Positions 12,301 to 27,600 of a stretch of 64,000 bases of DNA are shown here, piece after piece. Under the pieces are notes generated by a model. The model made no database searches and was not told where the DNA came from. It was given only the letters and a program-made list of their open reading frames with translations. This DNA is from Metellina segmentata. Its lineage: Eukaryota > Arthropoda > Arachnida > Araneae > Tetragnathidae. Every line of letters starts with the position of its first letter. Position 1 is the stretch's first letter. A program made the position numbers and the translations under genes. The stretch lies in contig OX375880.1 of assembly GCA_947359465.1 (NCBI GenBank), forward strand, positions 26,684,548 to 26,748,547, read 5' to 3'.

Positions 12301-15300
12301 GTATTTTATTGTAGTTGCTCTTTAAAATAGATAGTCGTCCAACAGAGAACATCTTCGCATGTTATATACGCATTGGATACACTAAACCAAAAAGCCTTTT
12401 AAAAACACTTCATAATCCGAAATAGATTTGAGCATTCGTGTAGCTTTCTAGTTGATCGGTGCCGACCAACCGGTATAGTGGTTAAGGTGTTAGCCTCTAG
12501 ATCAGAAGGTTCCTGGTCCGAATCCGGGTCCGGGCATGGATGTTTGTAAACGTACGGTGTAGAGGCGGCTGGTGCACCTTAAATCTGTCGTGGCCGAAAG
12601 TCCTCACGTTGGGTTGGCGTGGAAGTTTGGAGAGTGGGGTGCCAGCTCAGGTGTTGCTTCGTCATCTGACCGTGGTTCAAAATTACGAGGTGCTGTCCTC
12701 GGATCTTTCCCTTAAGGGACTGATCCCGGACCGTCGTCAATGGCCCGTTGTATTGCTCTAGTACGACGTTAACTAAAAAAATTACAAATCTAGTTGATCG
12801 GTAATTGGTAATTTTTAGTTAACGTCGTACTAGAGCAACACAACGGGCCATTGACGACGGTCTGGGATCAGTCCCTTAAGGGAAAGGTCCGAGGACAACA
12901 CCTCGTAATTTTGAACCACGGTCAGGTGACGAGGCAACACCTGCGCTGGCACCCCACTCTCCAAACTTCCACGCCAACCCAACGTGAGGACTTTCGGCCA
13001 CGACAGATTTAAGGTGCACCAGCCGCCTCTACACCATACGTTTACAAACATACATGCCCAGACCCGGAATCGAACCAGGAACCTTCCGATCTAGAGGCTA
13101 ACGTCTTAACCATCAGACCTGTTGATCGGCAAGGATTTTTTGATAATTCGATCAAAATCTGATCAGTTGTCTTCTAATGATCGGAAACGGGAGTTTGGAA
13201 TTCAATCATATAGTCGTTATTTCAAATCGAAGTTTTATGAAAAGCAACGAAAAATAAATTTCAGTATCGCAATAGCAGTTCATCCATTTTTCTTCTGAAA
13301 ATTTAGTTAACTTTCAGTGCTGCCAAGTGGTAATAAATACATGCATATACTACTAAACCGGAGACTCCCAACAGTAATTTTCTTCGTACATTTTTCTCTC
13401 AACTTCAAACTGTTAGATCGAAACACTGAAATTTAAATGTTCTACTTGTATCATTCTCCTCTCCTCTTCCAACATCATCTATTTCTTACAAAGTCGCCTT
13501 TGCCTACATCCTTTCAATAAAAAGTTAGTTTAAATTATTCCACCCAGAAATTTTTACGAGTTGTCTTTTTAACATAAAACGGTCATTTAAATTGTTATCC
13601 GTTTGAACGTTATAAATTATTCTGGAATAAATCATTTTAATAAACAAACCCAAAAGGACTTTTTTTTAAAGTTTGTTTTAATTATAAACTGAGTTCTACT
13701 GTTGGCAATTTAAAAATTGAATACATTTTAAGTGTTAGAGTCCATTTTAAAATCAAGGTATAATGCGGCTATTTTCTCTCAAGGTAAAGAAATTGAAAGG
13801 GAAAATTTCGCTACCATATTTCCCCATCCCTTTATCGACACAATCGACCAGGTTTTTTTTTTGGCAGAGTATACGTAATTCCCAGACATTTTTCATCTGA
13901 GCTACATCGTCTCCAAGGGCAACGGATTTCCTTCCCACTGTCGTCAGGGGCAACGGATTGGGGCGGCGACTCTTATGATAATGCGCCCCTGGACGAATGA
14001 AAACACAGCATGTATCACAGGATCATAAAATCGATACAATCGAATTACCCCCCATCCTTCAATGGAGTAGCGACACGGCATATTGTGACCCCCCGCCTAA
14101 AAAATGAACGCCGCTGTGTGACAAATATGCCCCTCTCACCCTGGTAGCTGTGATATCGCTGTCGGAAGGTTGGGGGTCAAGCATTGTCAAACGCCGGGGG
14201 AAGTAGAGTGTGCTTAGTAGAAGGCTATCGATATTTTCAACAAAGGCCAGATTTATCAGCCTTCAGCAGACACTTGAATGATGTTAGGGGGGATACGAAT
14301 CATGGGAGATTACTAAAGTGAAACGTTCGGGAATGACGAAGACAATGGCCGCACAGCTGTACAGCACTGGAAATCAAAATAGTGTACAGAAACACTGTAA
14401 CTGGGACTTAAGCAGGGTTGCCAACCTTTTCTGAACAGCTTCAGGAGCATTCTCATAAAATTTCAGGAGTTTTGAGGCTGCTTCAAGAGCAACGCGATAG
14501 TAAGGACAAAATTAAAATATCTGCATATTTTTCTTTAAAAACAGTCATATAAAATTCCCTATTAGCGCAAATAATGTATTTTAAGTCCCAAATCCGGACA
14601 ATTTGCTAACCAGAGTTTTGTTTTGTTTCCCCCACTTTTTTCCATCTTTCTGACAATTTTCAAAGAACAAGGAGGTAAACCTGGACCTAATTGATGAAAC
14701 AACGCAAAATAACGGACATGTTCAGAGTAAATACCACACAGAAAAATTAGAAGATTTGCAAGTAAATTTTCTTGCATTGTATTAAAACATTCCTATTGAT
14801 ATATTATTCCTAATTATTCCTATTTATATATCTGCTATTTTAGTATTACAAACGCAAAAGGTTAGATTAAGTTTTTTTTGACAAAAATACAAATAATCCG
14901 GAATGTCCGAGCGCCGGAGGATTCCGGATTTTGGACTTTTTACTGTTTTAAGGATAAAAAATTACATGTATACATGAAAGGTTTTATCCTTAAATTATAG
15001 AAACAAAATTCATATACACAATTTCTCCGAAAATGGAAAATTTTTCCCTTTTCATATGGGAAATTTCCTTTTACCCTGCATTGACGCGTTTTTCAGAGTG
15101 AACCAAAGATTACGCGGAGTTGCGGATTTTCGATGTTTTAGCGGAGAAACTCCGGAAGTTCCGGAGCACTTGGCAACTCTGCTTTAGGGATTATACACAG
15201 TTATTGGCTTCCTAACTCTATTTTTCAAATCAGTTCAAATTCTACGTCAAACATTGTTCCCTATTCTTCACTGCTCCATTCACAACCACCAATCCTGATA

Positions 15301-18300
15301 CTCTTTGATCTCATTTTGATAACTTGTCTTAAATGAATTCCGAAATTGAATAACTACCAAGCACAAGCGCTGACATTTCAACTCAACTCTTTTGGAAGCT
15401 GCCTTTGGGATTCGTAATATTTAAAAAGATCAAATTCTAAAGCCATTTTTGAATTTTTTTTGTACAAATGATTATTTGGGAAAGCACTAAAATCGAGACA
15501 TACTTGCAAAATGTTCGTAAATGCGAGAACTCAGTTTAATTGAACTTACTTTAATTAAAATTTACTGTATATGTTAACATAATACATCTGATTTAGAAGT
15601 ACAAACTAGAAAACTTTTCTTGTGTACATATTTCTGCAAAAAGCATCATAAGTTTTAAAAAACTGCAGAGAAGACTTGTGCGATTTTCATCATTCATTTT
15701 TCGAAATGATGGGATAGATTTATATTATCAGGTATCACAGTATGAAAATAATCGTTTGCTTTTCATTTAGACAATTTTAAAGCCTTCCACTGAAGGCTGT
15801 ATCCTGTGTACTTAAAAGATTCCTGTCAGTTGAGACTTTATATTGAACGCCCCAATCCGGGGGTTCATCTTAAATCTGTCGTGGCGGAAAGTCCTCGTGT
15901 TGGTTTGGCGTGGAAGTTTGGAAAGTGGGGTGCCAGCTCAGATGTTGTCTCGTGATCTGCCCGTGGTTCAAAATTACGTGGCGATACACCAAATGGATTA
16001 GGCTGGGACGGTGGTGAAAAGTTGAATATTGAACGCCCCGGTCTAGTCAGCGTATGAAAAAGGGTCTATAGAGCGACAAACCAAAGATGTTAATTGGAAA
16101 GTATCGATACCAGTATTATGATTACTACAAGGCTGGTCTTTGACGTAATTTTTTTTTTACATTTAATTGCGCTTTCATGACACGAATACGAGGCGATAGG
16201 ATTTTCAAAGAAAACAATTAGCTCCCGGTGGTCATATTTATGGAAAGCAGTCCACAGTCCTAATGACCAGGATGCATAAAACTATAGCATCTACCAGTTC
16301 CCTCGTTTGAAGAATGGTGCTATCCCGTGAAAAGTAATCATCCTCTGGTATTCACGCGCCACTCCGAAACCCCGTCCCCTTTCTTGAAAGGACCCGCCTT
16401 TGATATCGATTTCCTTTTCGTTCTTTTCCATAAGATGGAGTCGGGCTTATTGCCTCGTGAGGCCTTCGTTCAAAAGTCACTGTATTAGTTTTGGAAGTTT
16501 TTTTAAGATCATAAGCATACGAGCATCGTATTAATACAATGGCCAATTCCCACATCTATCAAAAGTACTACCAACTCTTTTCAAATGTCTTCCATCGATT
16601 TAAGGCGTATTTTTTCAATATACTTTGTTTTAACAAGTTTAACTCTCGTTCAAATAACTTGATTGAAATTGCTGCTGAGGAAAAGTTTATATTCAGTTTA
16701 AAAGGCCAAAAACGTATCTTGCGCCCTCCAAACTGAACTCCAACTTACTTCTTTTTGTTTTGAATTGTTTAGTTTAAAACTGTTTCATAATTACAAGGCT
16801 TCGTTTGTGCTGAATACATTTGATATTGAAAGGCAACGTTGATAAAATACAAATTCTTCAGATGTTTTAGTTTTAATATTGTATCCATAACTCCGCTTTA
16901 CAAATACTATACAATACTTCAGCATTGGCAGAATGTCTGAAGTATTTTATAAACGACTAGCTGAATAATCCGGCGTTGCCAGGGTTTAAAATATGACATT
17001 TCCCTGTAGAACGTGTTTTCTTGTCCATGAAAATTATTGCAGAAAAACAAACTTTAGATTTTAAAATTGGGACTTCGAGGGGCACTTTTAGGATTACCTG
17101 TGTGCCAATTTTCATAGCCACAGATTAGTCTGGAATTTATTAGGCAGGTATGAATGCACTACTGGAATGAACTCGTTGAAGTGCCGTACTTTAACAAGCC
17201 AGTAGTCAAATTTTGATTTGAATGGAAGGAATTACTTGGAAGTTAAGCTGTACACAAAAGGTAAATTTTCCTGCTAGATAAGCGAATGTTTTTGACAAAT
17301 ATTTATTAAATACTTTTTCATTATTTGTGCATCTTTTAAAATTTACATCACATAATCTTTCAAATTTTGGAATACAACTAGTCTGAAACACATTCCAAAA
17401 GCCTAGACAAATAATTTAGTTCTAACCCTGTGAGCATCACCAGTTTTCCGAGTACTGTACTATTGATTTATACTAGTATATCACACAAAAAAGGTAAAAA
17501 ATCACATCTATTGGTAGCAAGTAAGCCAGGAAATATTATACTAATCAAGATGGAGGGTAAAGACGGATTCTTCAGTATACTACTGTGATAAAAAAGTATC
17601 ACAGGAATGCTTCCTTTAAATACATATATAGTAGATATCATCTGCAAACTTTTATCAAATATTTTTACGACTAAAATATACATGTGGCAACAATCATGGA
17701 TTTATTTAATTTTATCGTCTGAAAATAAATTTGTTTTTAATAAGAATTTTCACTTCGTTGATTTTTCAAAATACCGAATGTAATTGAGCAAAGAATATGC
17801 ATTAAATTTTGTTTCCGCAATGGAATTGCTTCTAGAAACACATTTGAAATGTTGCAAGAAGCTTTTACAGACGACTGTTTATCAAAAACAACAGTATTTG
17901 AATGGTATAAAAAGTTTAAAGAAGGTAGAGAATCCGTCGTAGATGATTCGCGATATGGTAGACCATCCACTTCGAAAAATGATCAACATACCGATCAGGT
18001 CAGAGAGTTGGTGCTTAATAGTGATAGTCGTTTAACAATAAGAAACATTATTAAACAAGTTCCTATATCATTTGTCGAAACGACAAGTCGAAAATGACAT
18101 GAATTGTGGCGAGATAACTCATGGGTTTTGCATCTCGATAATGCGTCTTCTCACAATGCCATTATTCGTGATATTTTGACTAAGAATTCAACAAATATTG
18201 TTTGTTACAAGTTCCGTATTCACATGATATGGCACCGTGTGACTTTTTCTTATTTCCACGGGTGAAACTCCCTCTTCGTGGTCACCGTTTTGAGTCCATT

Positions 18301-18612
18301 GATGCACTAAAAGAAAATTCGATACGAACCCTGAAGGTGTTTCACAAAAGCGACTTTAAGGCATGTTTTAAGGATTGGAAAAAACGTTGGCAGAAGTGCA
18401 TTGAAATCAGAGGAAATTACTTTGAAGGAGATGTAATAAATTTTGAAAAAAAAATTTATACCTTTTGTTTTATGACGGCATTCTGGTTATTGGTCAAAAT
18501 GTAATCATCCCAATGCTTAAAAATTGGATTATCCATTGCTTAGACGAGAATAAGCTATCAGTTGCGTTCAGAATACATAAGGATATAGTAAAGCCCAAAA
18601 CGCAAGAAAGCA

Positions 18613-18648
<36 letters not shown>

Positions 18649-21600
18649 TCTCAAAATTCCTCAACCTTACACATTCCCCGATTGAAAGGAAATATAAATA
18701 CCTCCAAAACTCCGAATTTCTGTATTACCTGACTAAACAATGCTGAAACCGTCACGATATTTTTAATTTGGGCCGCATGTCCAGCACTAATAGTGCGAAA
18801 GAATTTAATTTCAACTGAGACTCACGCACAGGAATAATCACGAATGGCTAAAAAATATTGAAAACAGTGTTCCCCGAATAACTATCTCCAAGTATACAAA
18901 AGTACAAAAAATTATTATTTTTTCAGATTCATCAGCGAACTTTTGTCACCCAAAAACCAAACGGGAAAAACTGAACACACGAAATTGTTGTCCAGAAAAT
19001 TCCAGACAAAACTCCCTTCAAGAACTTTGTCTCCACTCTCCGAATTGAGGTTTTCTTTCACTGACAGATCGTAAATCTCGGTATTTTACCCACAAGCATA
19101 CCTTTTGACTTAACCGCCTCCATACCATAAATCAACCCCAAGAATTTCAACACCTAAAGGCACGCGTGTCACCAGACAAACGCCTTGAAAGATCCGAATC
19201 CTCGTGGTTAGATTTTTTGAGAAGGTCCAAAAACCGTCCCCTTTATCGACAAAGATATTCTCCGAACACGTTTACTTAGCCTCAGGTTGAATTCTTCCAC
19301 CACAATGAGATGGACATAGAGGCAAACAAGTCAACGAAAAGTACATCCCCCCGTGCGCGCATGAGTTCTCTAGTTGTAGTCCAGCTCCCGCGACCTGGTA
19401 GTCAGGTGGTTTGTGAACAGATCCATTACTTAAATTAGATCATAACTATTTTACGATTGGCGTTTTAACCAGCAACGACGATCGCCATTCATGCTTTTAA
19501 ATATGGTAGTCTTCTCCGAACAAGATTTCACATGTTTTGCTAAACAAAATTCGACTGAGTCAAGATAGAGTGTCTTCTCATCGGAGCTCCACTATTAAGA
19601 GCACTTTTATGGTTGATCCTCCGAAACACTTTGGGCTGTGTAACCGCCATCAGACACTTTGCCAATGAGGTACTCACATCCAGCAATCTGCTCAATGATA
19701 AAAATTCCTGTCTTTACTTTAAGCAAGTATATTAGGCTAATAAAGTAATTATGGTCTCATTCATGTGACCCAATAGGATTATTTATTTTATTCACTTTGA
19801 AATAAGGGGCCGTAGTGGTACACATGCTCTAGCAACCTTCAAGTTGTAGGTAGTGCATGTTCCGATTCCTGTCAGGTGCATTCATCCCTGGGTGTAGTTC
19901 TCTGTTCTGTCAGTAAAGCTTTAATTACGCGCGTCTATTGATATTGTATGTCTTGTATCTGGCGCAACATGGCCCTATCGCCATAAAAAACCCCAAACCA
20001 ACCCTTTGAAATAAGTGGAATTTTTTTTATTTAGTATCATGAATTGTCTCAAATTTTTTATTGTGATGTATCAATTTTTTTAATCATATAAATCAATAGC
20101 AGCTCAGAATATAAGAAAGCGTTTTCTCAGTTTCTAAATGTGCTCACATGCAGAAAGTGAACTGCTAAATACTCTCATATTGTAATATTGCAAAAGGCTG
20201 CTCTTCTAAGTGTTTTCTTTACCTTGGAATCACATGATACCTGCTACAATTAACGACATTTCTTTACTGTTGTTATTTCTTTAACAGTCGACACTGAGTC
20301 GCGAATTTTCAGATACAATTCAGATTCTATGCTTGTAGAACACACACCTTGTCTTAAGAATTCGAGGCAATACACGCTTGTACTTTCAAATGTCTATCGG
20401 CATGCGTGTCTGGGAAAAGTTGATATTTCTTTTCACCAGTATCAAATATTTACCACTTTTAAATCTGGAAATGAATTCGTCTGGGACTGATGGTTGGTTG
20501 ATTTTGGGTTTTTGTGGTGCAGGGCCATATTTGGCCATGCTGCACCACACATAAGACATGCATATCAAATAATACAAACATATTGAAGGTTTTTACTGCC
20601 ACAAAAGAGAGAAAGAAATGCAATCAGGGAGAAATGCACCTCATATTAACAGAACTTACGCCGCCTACAACTCGAACTAGCGCAGTGGGCATACCCACAC
20701 TGAGCCACGACGGCTTGGATGACTGAAAATTTAAATATTAATTGGTTTTTCATGTACTTCAGCAATCATAGCAATTCTCATTTCCGTCATATACTATATG
20801 CAAAATATGTTCAACATTTTAAAATTCAATAATATGTTTAACATGTTTAAGACCTTCCTATTACTAAATTAAATTCCTTTTGTAAACTTGATACATATCG
20901 GGGTCCTTTAAAATGTAGTTTATTGCTGTTTTGGCACCATTTGGACTTCTAACTAATCGGATGTTGACCACATCCTATATCAATTCGAAATTCATTCTTT
21001 GGAGTTTTTATTGGCAAAGTACTGATATCGTATTCGAAAAACTAGCCACTCTGACGCCACGTTCGGAAACTCGTATCACAGCTGTACCACTACCGCCACA
21101 AGGTTTATAACTCCGCCACTTATATTTAGCTCAACTGGAAACGCCACATCGACATTTCGTTCATATACCTTAAGGTAAGCAGAATAAAAAAAACGCCACT
21201 AAGTGTATCCTGTTATTTTAACCGAAAACACGACCACAAAAACTCCTCCATTCCTTGCCAACCGCAAGACATGATTAGAAAGAACCTATAGGTATTAAAT
21301 CTTAGTGATAAATGGTAAACTATTTTCCATTGGTAAAGATGCACACCCTAAAGGGGTTGTTCTTGCCCTTCAAATTCTACTCAGTTTACCGACTATAATT
21401 AAAGGCTAGCGTAGAGGGGTAGTTTTGAAGGGGTTCCGAGGGGATTTTTGTAGACAGACAGGCTGGACGCGCGTGCCACAGCGTGCGTGGTTGCCTGGGG
21501 GTACCGGTACAGTGACGCTCCTACCCCCGGTCGTAAACCAAATCCACCACATGTGAGACCAAAGTTACAGTGACCTTCAGGCTTAAGAATGGTTCGATCT

Positions 21601-24600
21601 TAAATTATATCGCAGCTCTGAGACTCGTAAGTGTTTACACTTTCGACGAAACCTACTTTTGAAGCATTTCGCGGCAGCTAAAATATTTTCTTAATTTCTC
21701 ATTTTGCAGTGTAAAAGCCTAGTACTACCCTCAAACACGTTCATACGAACCCAAAAGACAACAGATTTTGAGAAATAAGTCAATTGAAGGACGAAGCAAT
21801 CACTGGCATAATTCCTTCGTTATCACTTAGTTATAAAGTAATAATAGTTATTTTTATCTGGAATATCTTTGGATAAATAGTTTTCGAGTTTAGAATATCC
21901 ACAACTGATTGCTCGAAATTCTTCATATCCATTGCTGAATTCGTGGCTGCCAAAAGCGGCGATTTCAGCAGCCCGAGTAAAGTTACGAATGTTGATAATG
22001 AAAAGATAAATACTCTTTATGCATTTTTTCAAAATAATATAATTCGGAAAATCCACTGCGGAGAAAAGTAATTTCACTTTCGTGGCTAAAAAAATAACTT
22101 TATACAGTAAAATAGTTTACTTATTCGTATCCTATCGAAAAAAATTTTATTGGACCATACTCAAAATATCTAAATAACCATGAATCTGCCAACTCAATCA
22201 ATCTGCAATCCCTAAACCAAAAGAACAATCAATTGACTCAGACAAGTTGATCCTCACTTTATTTCCGCTTTTGAAACTCCCACAGCCTTAAGCATTTGTA
22301 GACTCAACAACGAACGGTTTTCCAAGCAAGATACCGAGTAATAACCATTTAAGACAGTACGTCGCTATAATGGAATACCAATTGTGGCAATTTCATACCG
22401 CTATATCCATAACAGTTCACGATAGTTTTCCTTGCGATTTCGACAAGATAAGGCAATTCTTTCACAATTTGTGCAATGCCGGACTATCTACAATACATCT
22501 TAAATCTAACGGCAATGAAGCGAACATTACTTTAGTATTGTTATATACCTCGGACTAAAATAATCGAATTGATAAACGTTTACTTGAGCCAGTGACTAAG
22601 AAAGTCATTTGTCGGAATGTATGAACACACGGAGCTTGGTTTTATTAACGGTTTATTTTAAACCGATCATATTTTTATACTTGAATAATTTGAGCTAGGA
22701 AATTGGAAACGAGCATGTTAAAATGCATTATCTTTAGAAATAAGAACCTTCGTTTTCAGTTAAGGAGTGTTCTTTAAGAACGGATCGAAACATCAAACAC
22801 TCCTATCATTCGTAACACTACTGCAATTTTAATTAAATCATCACAATTCTAATTCAGTTTTTTTTTACTATACAGTAAAAAAGAAATAAGACTTACTTTT
22901 CCTTGCTCTTTGTTGAAGTCGCAACCATCACTGTAACCATTGGCACTTGGGGTGAACATCAGCTGCAAGTTTGTACCGGTCGCTATGAACGACTGAAACA
23001 CGAAGGAAATTAGTTTAATAATACTTTCGTGGTGAACGTCGAATATGCCTCATCAATGCTAGTTTTCAAGATTAAATATAGATAACCATTTAAAGAAAAG
23101 TAACTTACCACTTCTGTGTGACCATCCCTACAGGCTGACTGGAAACGCATTTGACGTTCTTCTAGTGGTCTGTCTCTGTACCCTGTGTACCTCACCTGGA
23201 AAAGAAATCGTATTTAAATAAACTACTCATTCCAACAAACTAGATTTTAAAAATATTGCAACACCCGAAGCAGAAGTTTATCATTGCTAAGTCTCACATA
23301 ACAGAGATTAACTGAAATACAGTAATTGTTCGTTATATGGAGCATTCAGCTATATCGCTCCTTATTTCCAGATGAATTTTTAAGTTTGGCTAGTTGCGTT
23401 TTATAACGCAAGGATCATATTTATTTGGTCATGTTGTACCAAACACAAGACAACGTCTAGTAATGGACTTACAAAAGAGGAAGGTTATGTAACACAGAAG
23501 AGAGGATTGCACACATTAATTTTAAGTTTGAGAACAAGCTGAGGAAATCACAATTTGTTTCTTTGGAATTGGGAGCTTGGGGTAATTTGTTTCGAGGTTA
23601 GGTCGGGTTTTAAGGTGAAAGAGGCCATATTTGGCTAAGTTGTGCCAAACACAAGACTGGCAACCGAAATTTTGGATGAGAAAGTTTCCTTTTTGAAAAT
23701 ATTCTACCAGACATTTGATGTTTTCGATGAATGTTTATTTTTTAGAATAATTTGGATACTAAGCAATGTATTTAGAAACAAAAGGTTGAAAAGTAATAAG
23801 AGGCCGATTCATCGATTTCATTTTTTAACATGAAATTTTACATAATTTTAACTGAAAATGGATAATTTAATTTAGAGATGCGATGCATCGAAAAATTAGC
23901 ATCATCTTTCTCTTTCCCTATCCAGATCAAATTACCACAATGATAAATGAGTCCTTTAGTTACAGATTTATACCGAGTTTTCACATGTTCGCATTTTTTC
24001 AACTAAGTCGCCAATGAAACTAATTCTTCAACAGACACCTATTAAGTCAGTTTTTGTATTTAATTTTGATTGTTTGAACACCAAAAGTATTTCCTGGATC
24101 TCTGATCCCGTAGGCACACTTCTTGAATATTTCCTTGATAAGTATTCCTGAATATACGAACTATAAAACTCATTTCCTGTTACAATTACTCCCTAAAATT
24201 ATCTTTCTTGTGATACTAGTACAAAGAACGGTTTCTGAACTTTTTTTTAGCGGAACGACATATCTGGATATCTAAAATTCAGAATCGGAGAGGTTTTTAA
24301 CTATAGTATCATATTTATGGCAATTCAAAATTAAAAAAGGGAATCTTCAAAAACTTATTTTTATATGTGTTATTGTTGAAGCAAATGATCCAATACATAT
24401 ACAAAAGTTGTAACCATTTTTATCGAATATGATGTGTTACTATATGATTTTTTCTTACGTATGGGCTAAGTAGACCGATTCTCAGTATAGGAAAATACAT
24501 GTTTATCCTTGTCACTTTCAGTATTAAAAGATGGTTACATAAAATACTTGGGAAAAAGCCAAATAAAAAATTTCGACTTTAAAAATATATAAACTTTTAT

Positions 24601-27600
24601 TCAATATGACTTTCTTTGAAGTACTTGGATTTTTTTTTAATCAATGAAATCGATGGCTTCTTAAAATGTTCCCCACTTTTAAATATCATTGGTAAAGTTA
24701 AAATTCGTATAATAAAAGCCTAAGCATTTTTCAAATATAAATTGTATCTAATTGGATTGCCGCTCTCCGTCATTTGTTTTTACACAAGGGCAAATTAAAC
24801 CGGGACATACAAATGTATCTTAGGATGTAGATCTGTGTCTTTCTCTCCACATACAAGATTGCACTTTCCACAAACCCGTCTTTAGACCTTACTAATAATA
24901 CACCCCACCACCACGAATAGGTTAACGAAACAGCTTCCTGCACATTGTACAAAAGCCAAGGACACTTATTCCATTACATAATTCAGCTGCCAAAGACGCC
25001 TCTCGAAAACCGCAAATTCTCATCAACTGCAACCACAATTTCCTTCAAGCAGTGATTCAGAAAATCGTGCATGTACCCCCTGCCCGTAAGTGTCATCTGC
25101 CACCCGCGTCTCTTGTACCGTAAATCTCGATCTTATCACCCGCGAGTTCGGTTGAAAAAAAGATCCAAAATTGTTAAGACACCGCAAAGAAGAAGTGTGC
25201 TCAAATATGTTTCGAGCAATTCTGAGAATGCGGCTCTAGTTCGCATCCGGTTGTGGGAAAATAAGATGTGGAATTTCCGGATATTGGTTCAGCCCTCCTT
25301 TTATAGCCAATCTTCTCTTAGAAATCTTGAGACGTTACGGCAAGGTGTTTGAAGTTCCGCGGCGAATCGGTGTTCGTTGGAAAATATGAAAAGTAACTGT
25401 CCTTCCGGAAAATTTCACTCTCGGAGAATTAGCAGGACCTCGACAATCACTGCAGAATCGGCCACTTGACACACCTGTGTTTCTTAGTCCATTTTCCTTT
25501 AGTCACAGGAAGTCAGCATGTTATTCTCTTGTGATCGTTTTACTAACATCGCCTTGGTTACTAACTCAAGGATACTCAACGATATTACTCTATTTCTCTT
25601 CGTCCTGTTTGGCTCAGCTCGGACAAATATGACATCACTTTTGCGCTTGTTTAGTTAAAAAAAATGAAAATTTTTCAATACAATGACTAATAGACTAAAA
25701 AACTTATAAAAGCTCATCAACCGCCATTTCAGTCGTCCGCCATCTGCAGGACCGAAGTCAAATCTTGGACGTGGACATAAGTAAAGTCAGAACAGGATGA
25801 AAAAGTCTTTACTTCTGACCTGAAGATATGTAAATCGATAGGTGAACGTGTTGTTCCACCGAAATAGTCATTGACGATTTCATATAAGTTTTTTAATCTG
25901 TTAGTCGTAGGTTTGAAGGTTTTACAGTTCTTACAATCTCAATTTGACTCAGATTTTTATTTGTTTATCTATTACCTTAACTGCATCTCTACTATTATTA
26001 AAGGAAGTGTTTGTCTGTGTGTCTGTGTACTGTACGCAGTGTCCTGACGAATATATAGAACTTACAATAATGAAATTTAGCACTCAGGTAGTCCGGATTT
26101 TTTTTTTCGATTTTTGTGTTGCACCAAAACTTAAAAATTCAATGTAGAACACTTATTAAATTATTAGTTTTTTTCACCTTTCTTCTCTCAGGAATGTGAA
26201 GTCGTTGAAGAAAGGCGAGGATTTTGCGATTTTCGACCGCTGACGTCACAAGCGTTTTACGTCTAAATACTTTTGGAACCATGCCACGTTTTCCAATTCT
26301 AGCGTGTTTTGATTTACGTTGTAGATAATAGCCATTTCGAGGCCATAATGGCGCGCCTGTAGAGTTCGTTTGCGAAGCTGACCCCATGAAAAGAACTGTC
26401 ACGGGCGACGCCGTGCTGGCCACGCAGTGGGTAGTACCTTATTATTAGACACTATTATGCACAAACACTGCTTAAATACATTTTGAGATCACTATGGCTT
26501 AGTGAGTTTATTCACAGCACAAACTACCTGAGAGTTGTAGGGTGATGCAAGTTCGATTACTTCTCGTCTGTGTCAGTAGAAACTTTCCTTGTACGATTAA
26601 TTTTCATTTACTTGGCGTTGTTTGACCCAATTATGGTCCTTGCGCCATAAAAACCCAACAAACCAAAAAATAAATGCATATGTTATAAACAAAACTTCCA
26701 TAAAACATTTGAATTTTGCGTATGTACGTCTGAGAACTTCCAACGTACATAGAGAGCAAAGTTAAATATACCATTCCGTAATATCTGAAGCAATATATAA
26801 TATTCTAATATCTATAGCAATGATAGTCCAGTGTATCTACCTTGCTGTATAATACTCCAGTATCTCTGCTATAATATTCGAGTATATCTAGCTATAATAT
26901 TCCAGTATATCTTGCTATAATATTCTCCATAACATTGGCAATAGTTTCTCCATGATAGCTCTAGCAGTAATGTTCTCCATAGTATCTCTCACAATAATGT
27001 TCTCCATGTTAACTAACAACAATACTCTCCATAAAGGCCATAATATCTCAAGCAACAATATTCTCCACAGTATCTCCCCTAGCAATAATGTTCTCCCATA
27101 GTATCTACTTCACAATTTCCAACAGCGGTACCCTATTTCGATAATAAGCTTCGAATCTAATCAAAATGTAACCAACGTTGAAGCCATGTACCGGCCGTTT
27201 CTGGATTAAGGATCTATTTTTGAGCTCCTAATGTTAAATTAGTGTCCCGAATTGTAATTCGCATCTTTCAAAACATTCTTTCTCACACAATATGTGTTAA
27301 AGAACCCAAACAAAACCTACAATGATTATTTCTGTGCGGGCAGTACTTAAAAATAACCATTTTGTGGGATGGCCCAGTCTTCTCCCGTCAATTCACTATT
27401 CCGATACAATTGCTGTAATGCTTCGAGTTCAATGATTTTTTTTCGATTGTTTTCTAACGTATTATTCCACTTGAAATATCGATTTCTGCTGACTAGGCTG
27501 TCTCCAGAATATATTTTGACTGTGTTCTTAATCTCAGATATTTCGGGGAAGTCTCGAGCCAACCTTTCCCTTGGAATAAGTCCCTGTTACCGTAGCTATA

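Noticed and set aside
12540..12761. Repeated ORFs beginning MFVNV.CRGGWCTLNL at 12.5, 12.8, 36.3, 37.5 and 51.9 kb
   Set aside because: They are one reading frame of SINE-1, appear wherever the SINE is intact, and end at the SINE end. Not a protein family.
12461..13130. tRNA genes suggested by box A/box B in the many GCCGACCAACCGG heads
   Set aside because: The would-be acceptor stem (GCCGACC) does not pair with the sequence 3' of the T-arm, and the same head is followed by a constant ~250-bp body in each full copy. These are SINE heads.
26785..27115. CRISPR-like array
   Set aside because: Units are degenerate, adjacent and without unique spacers, in a eukaryotic intron. It is a minisatellite.
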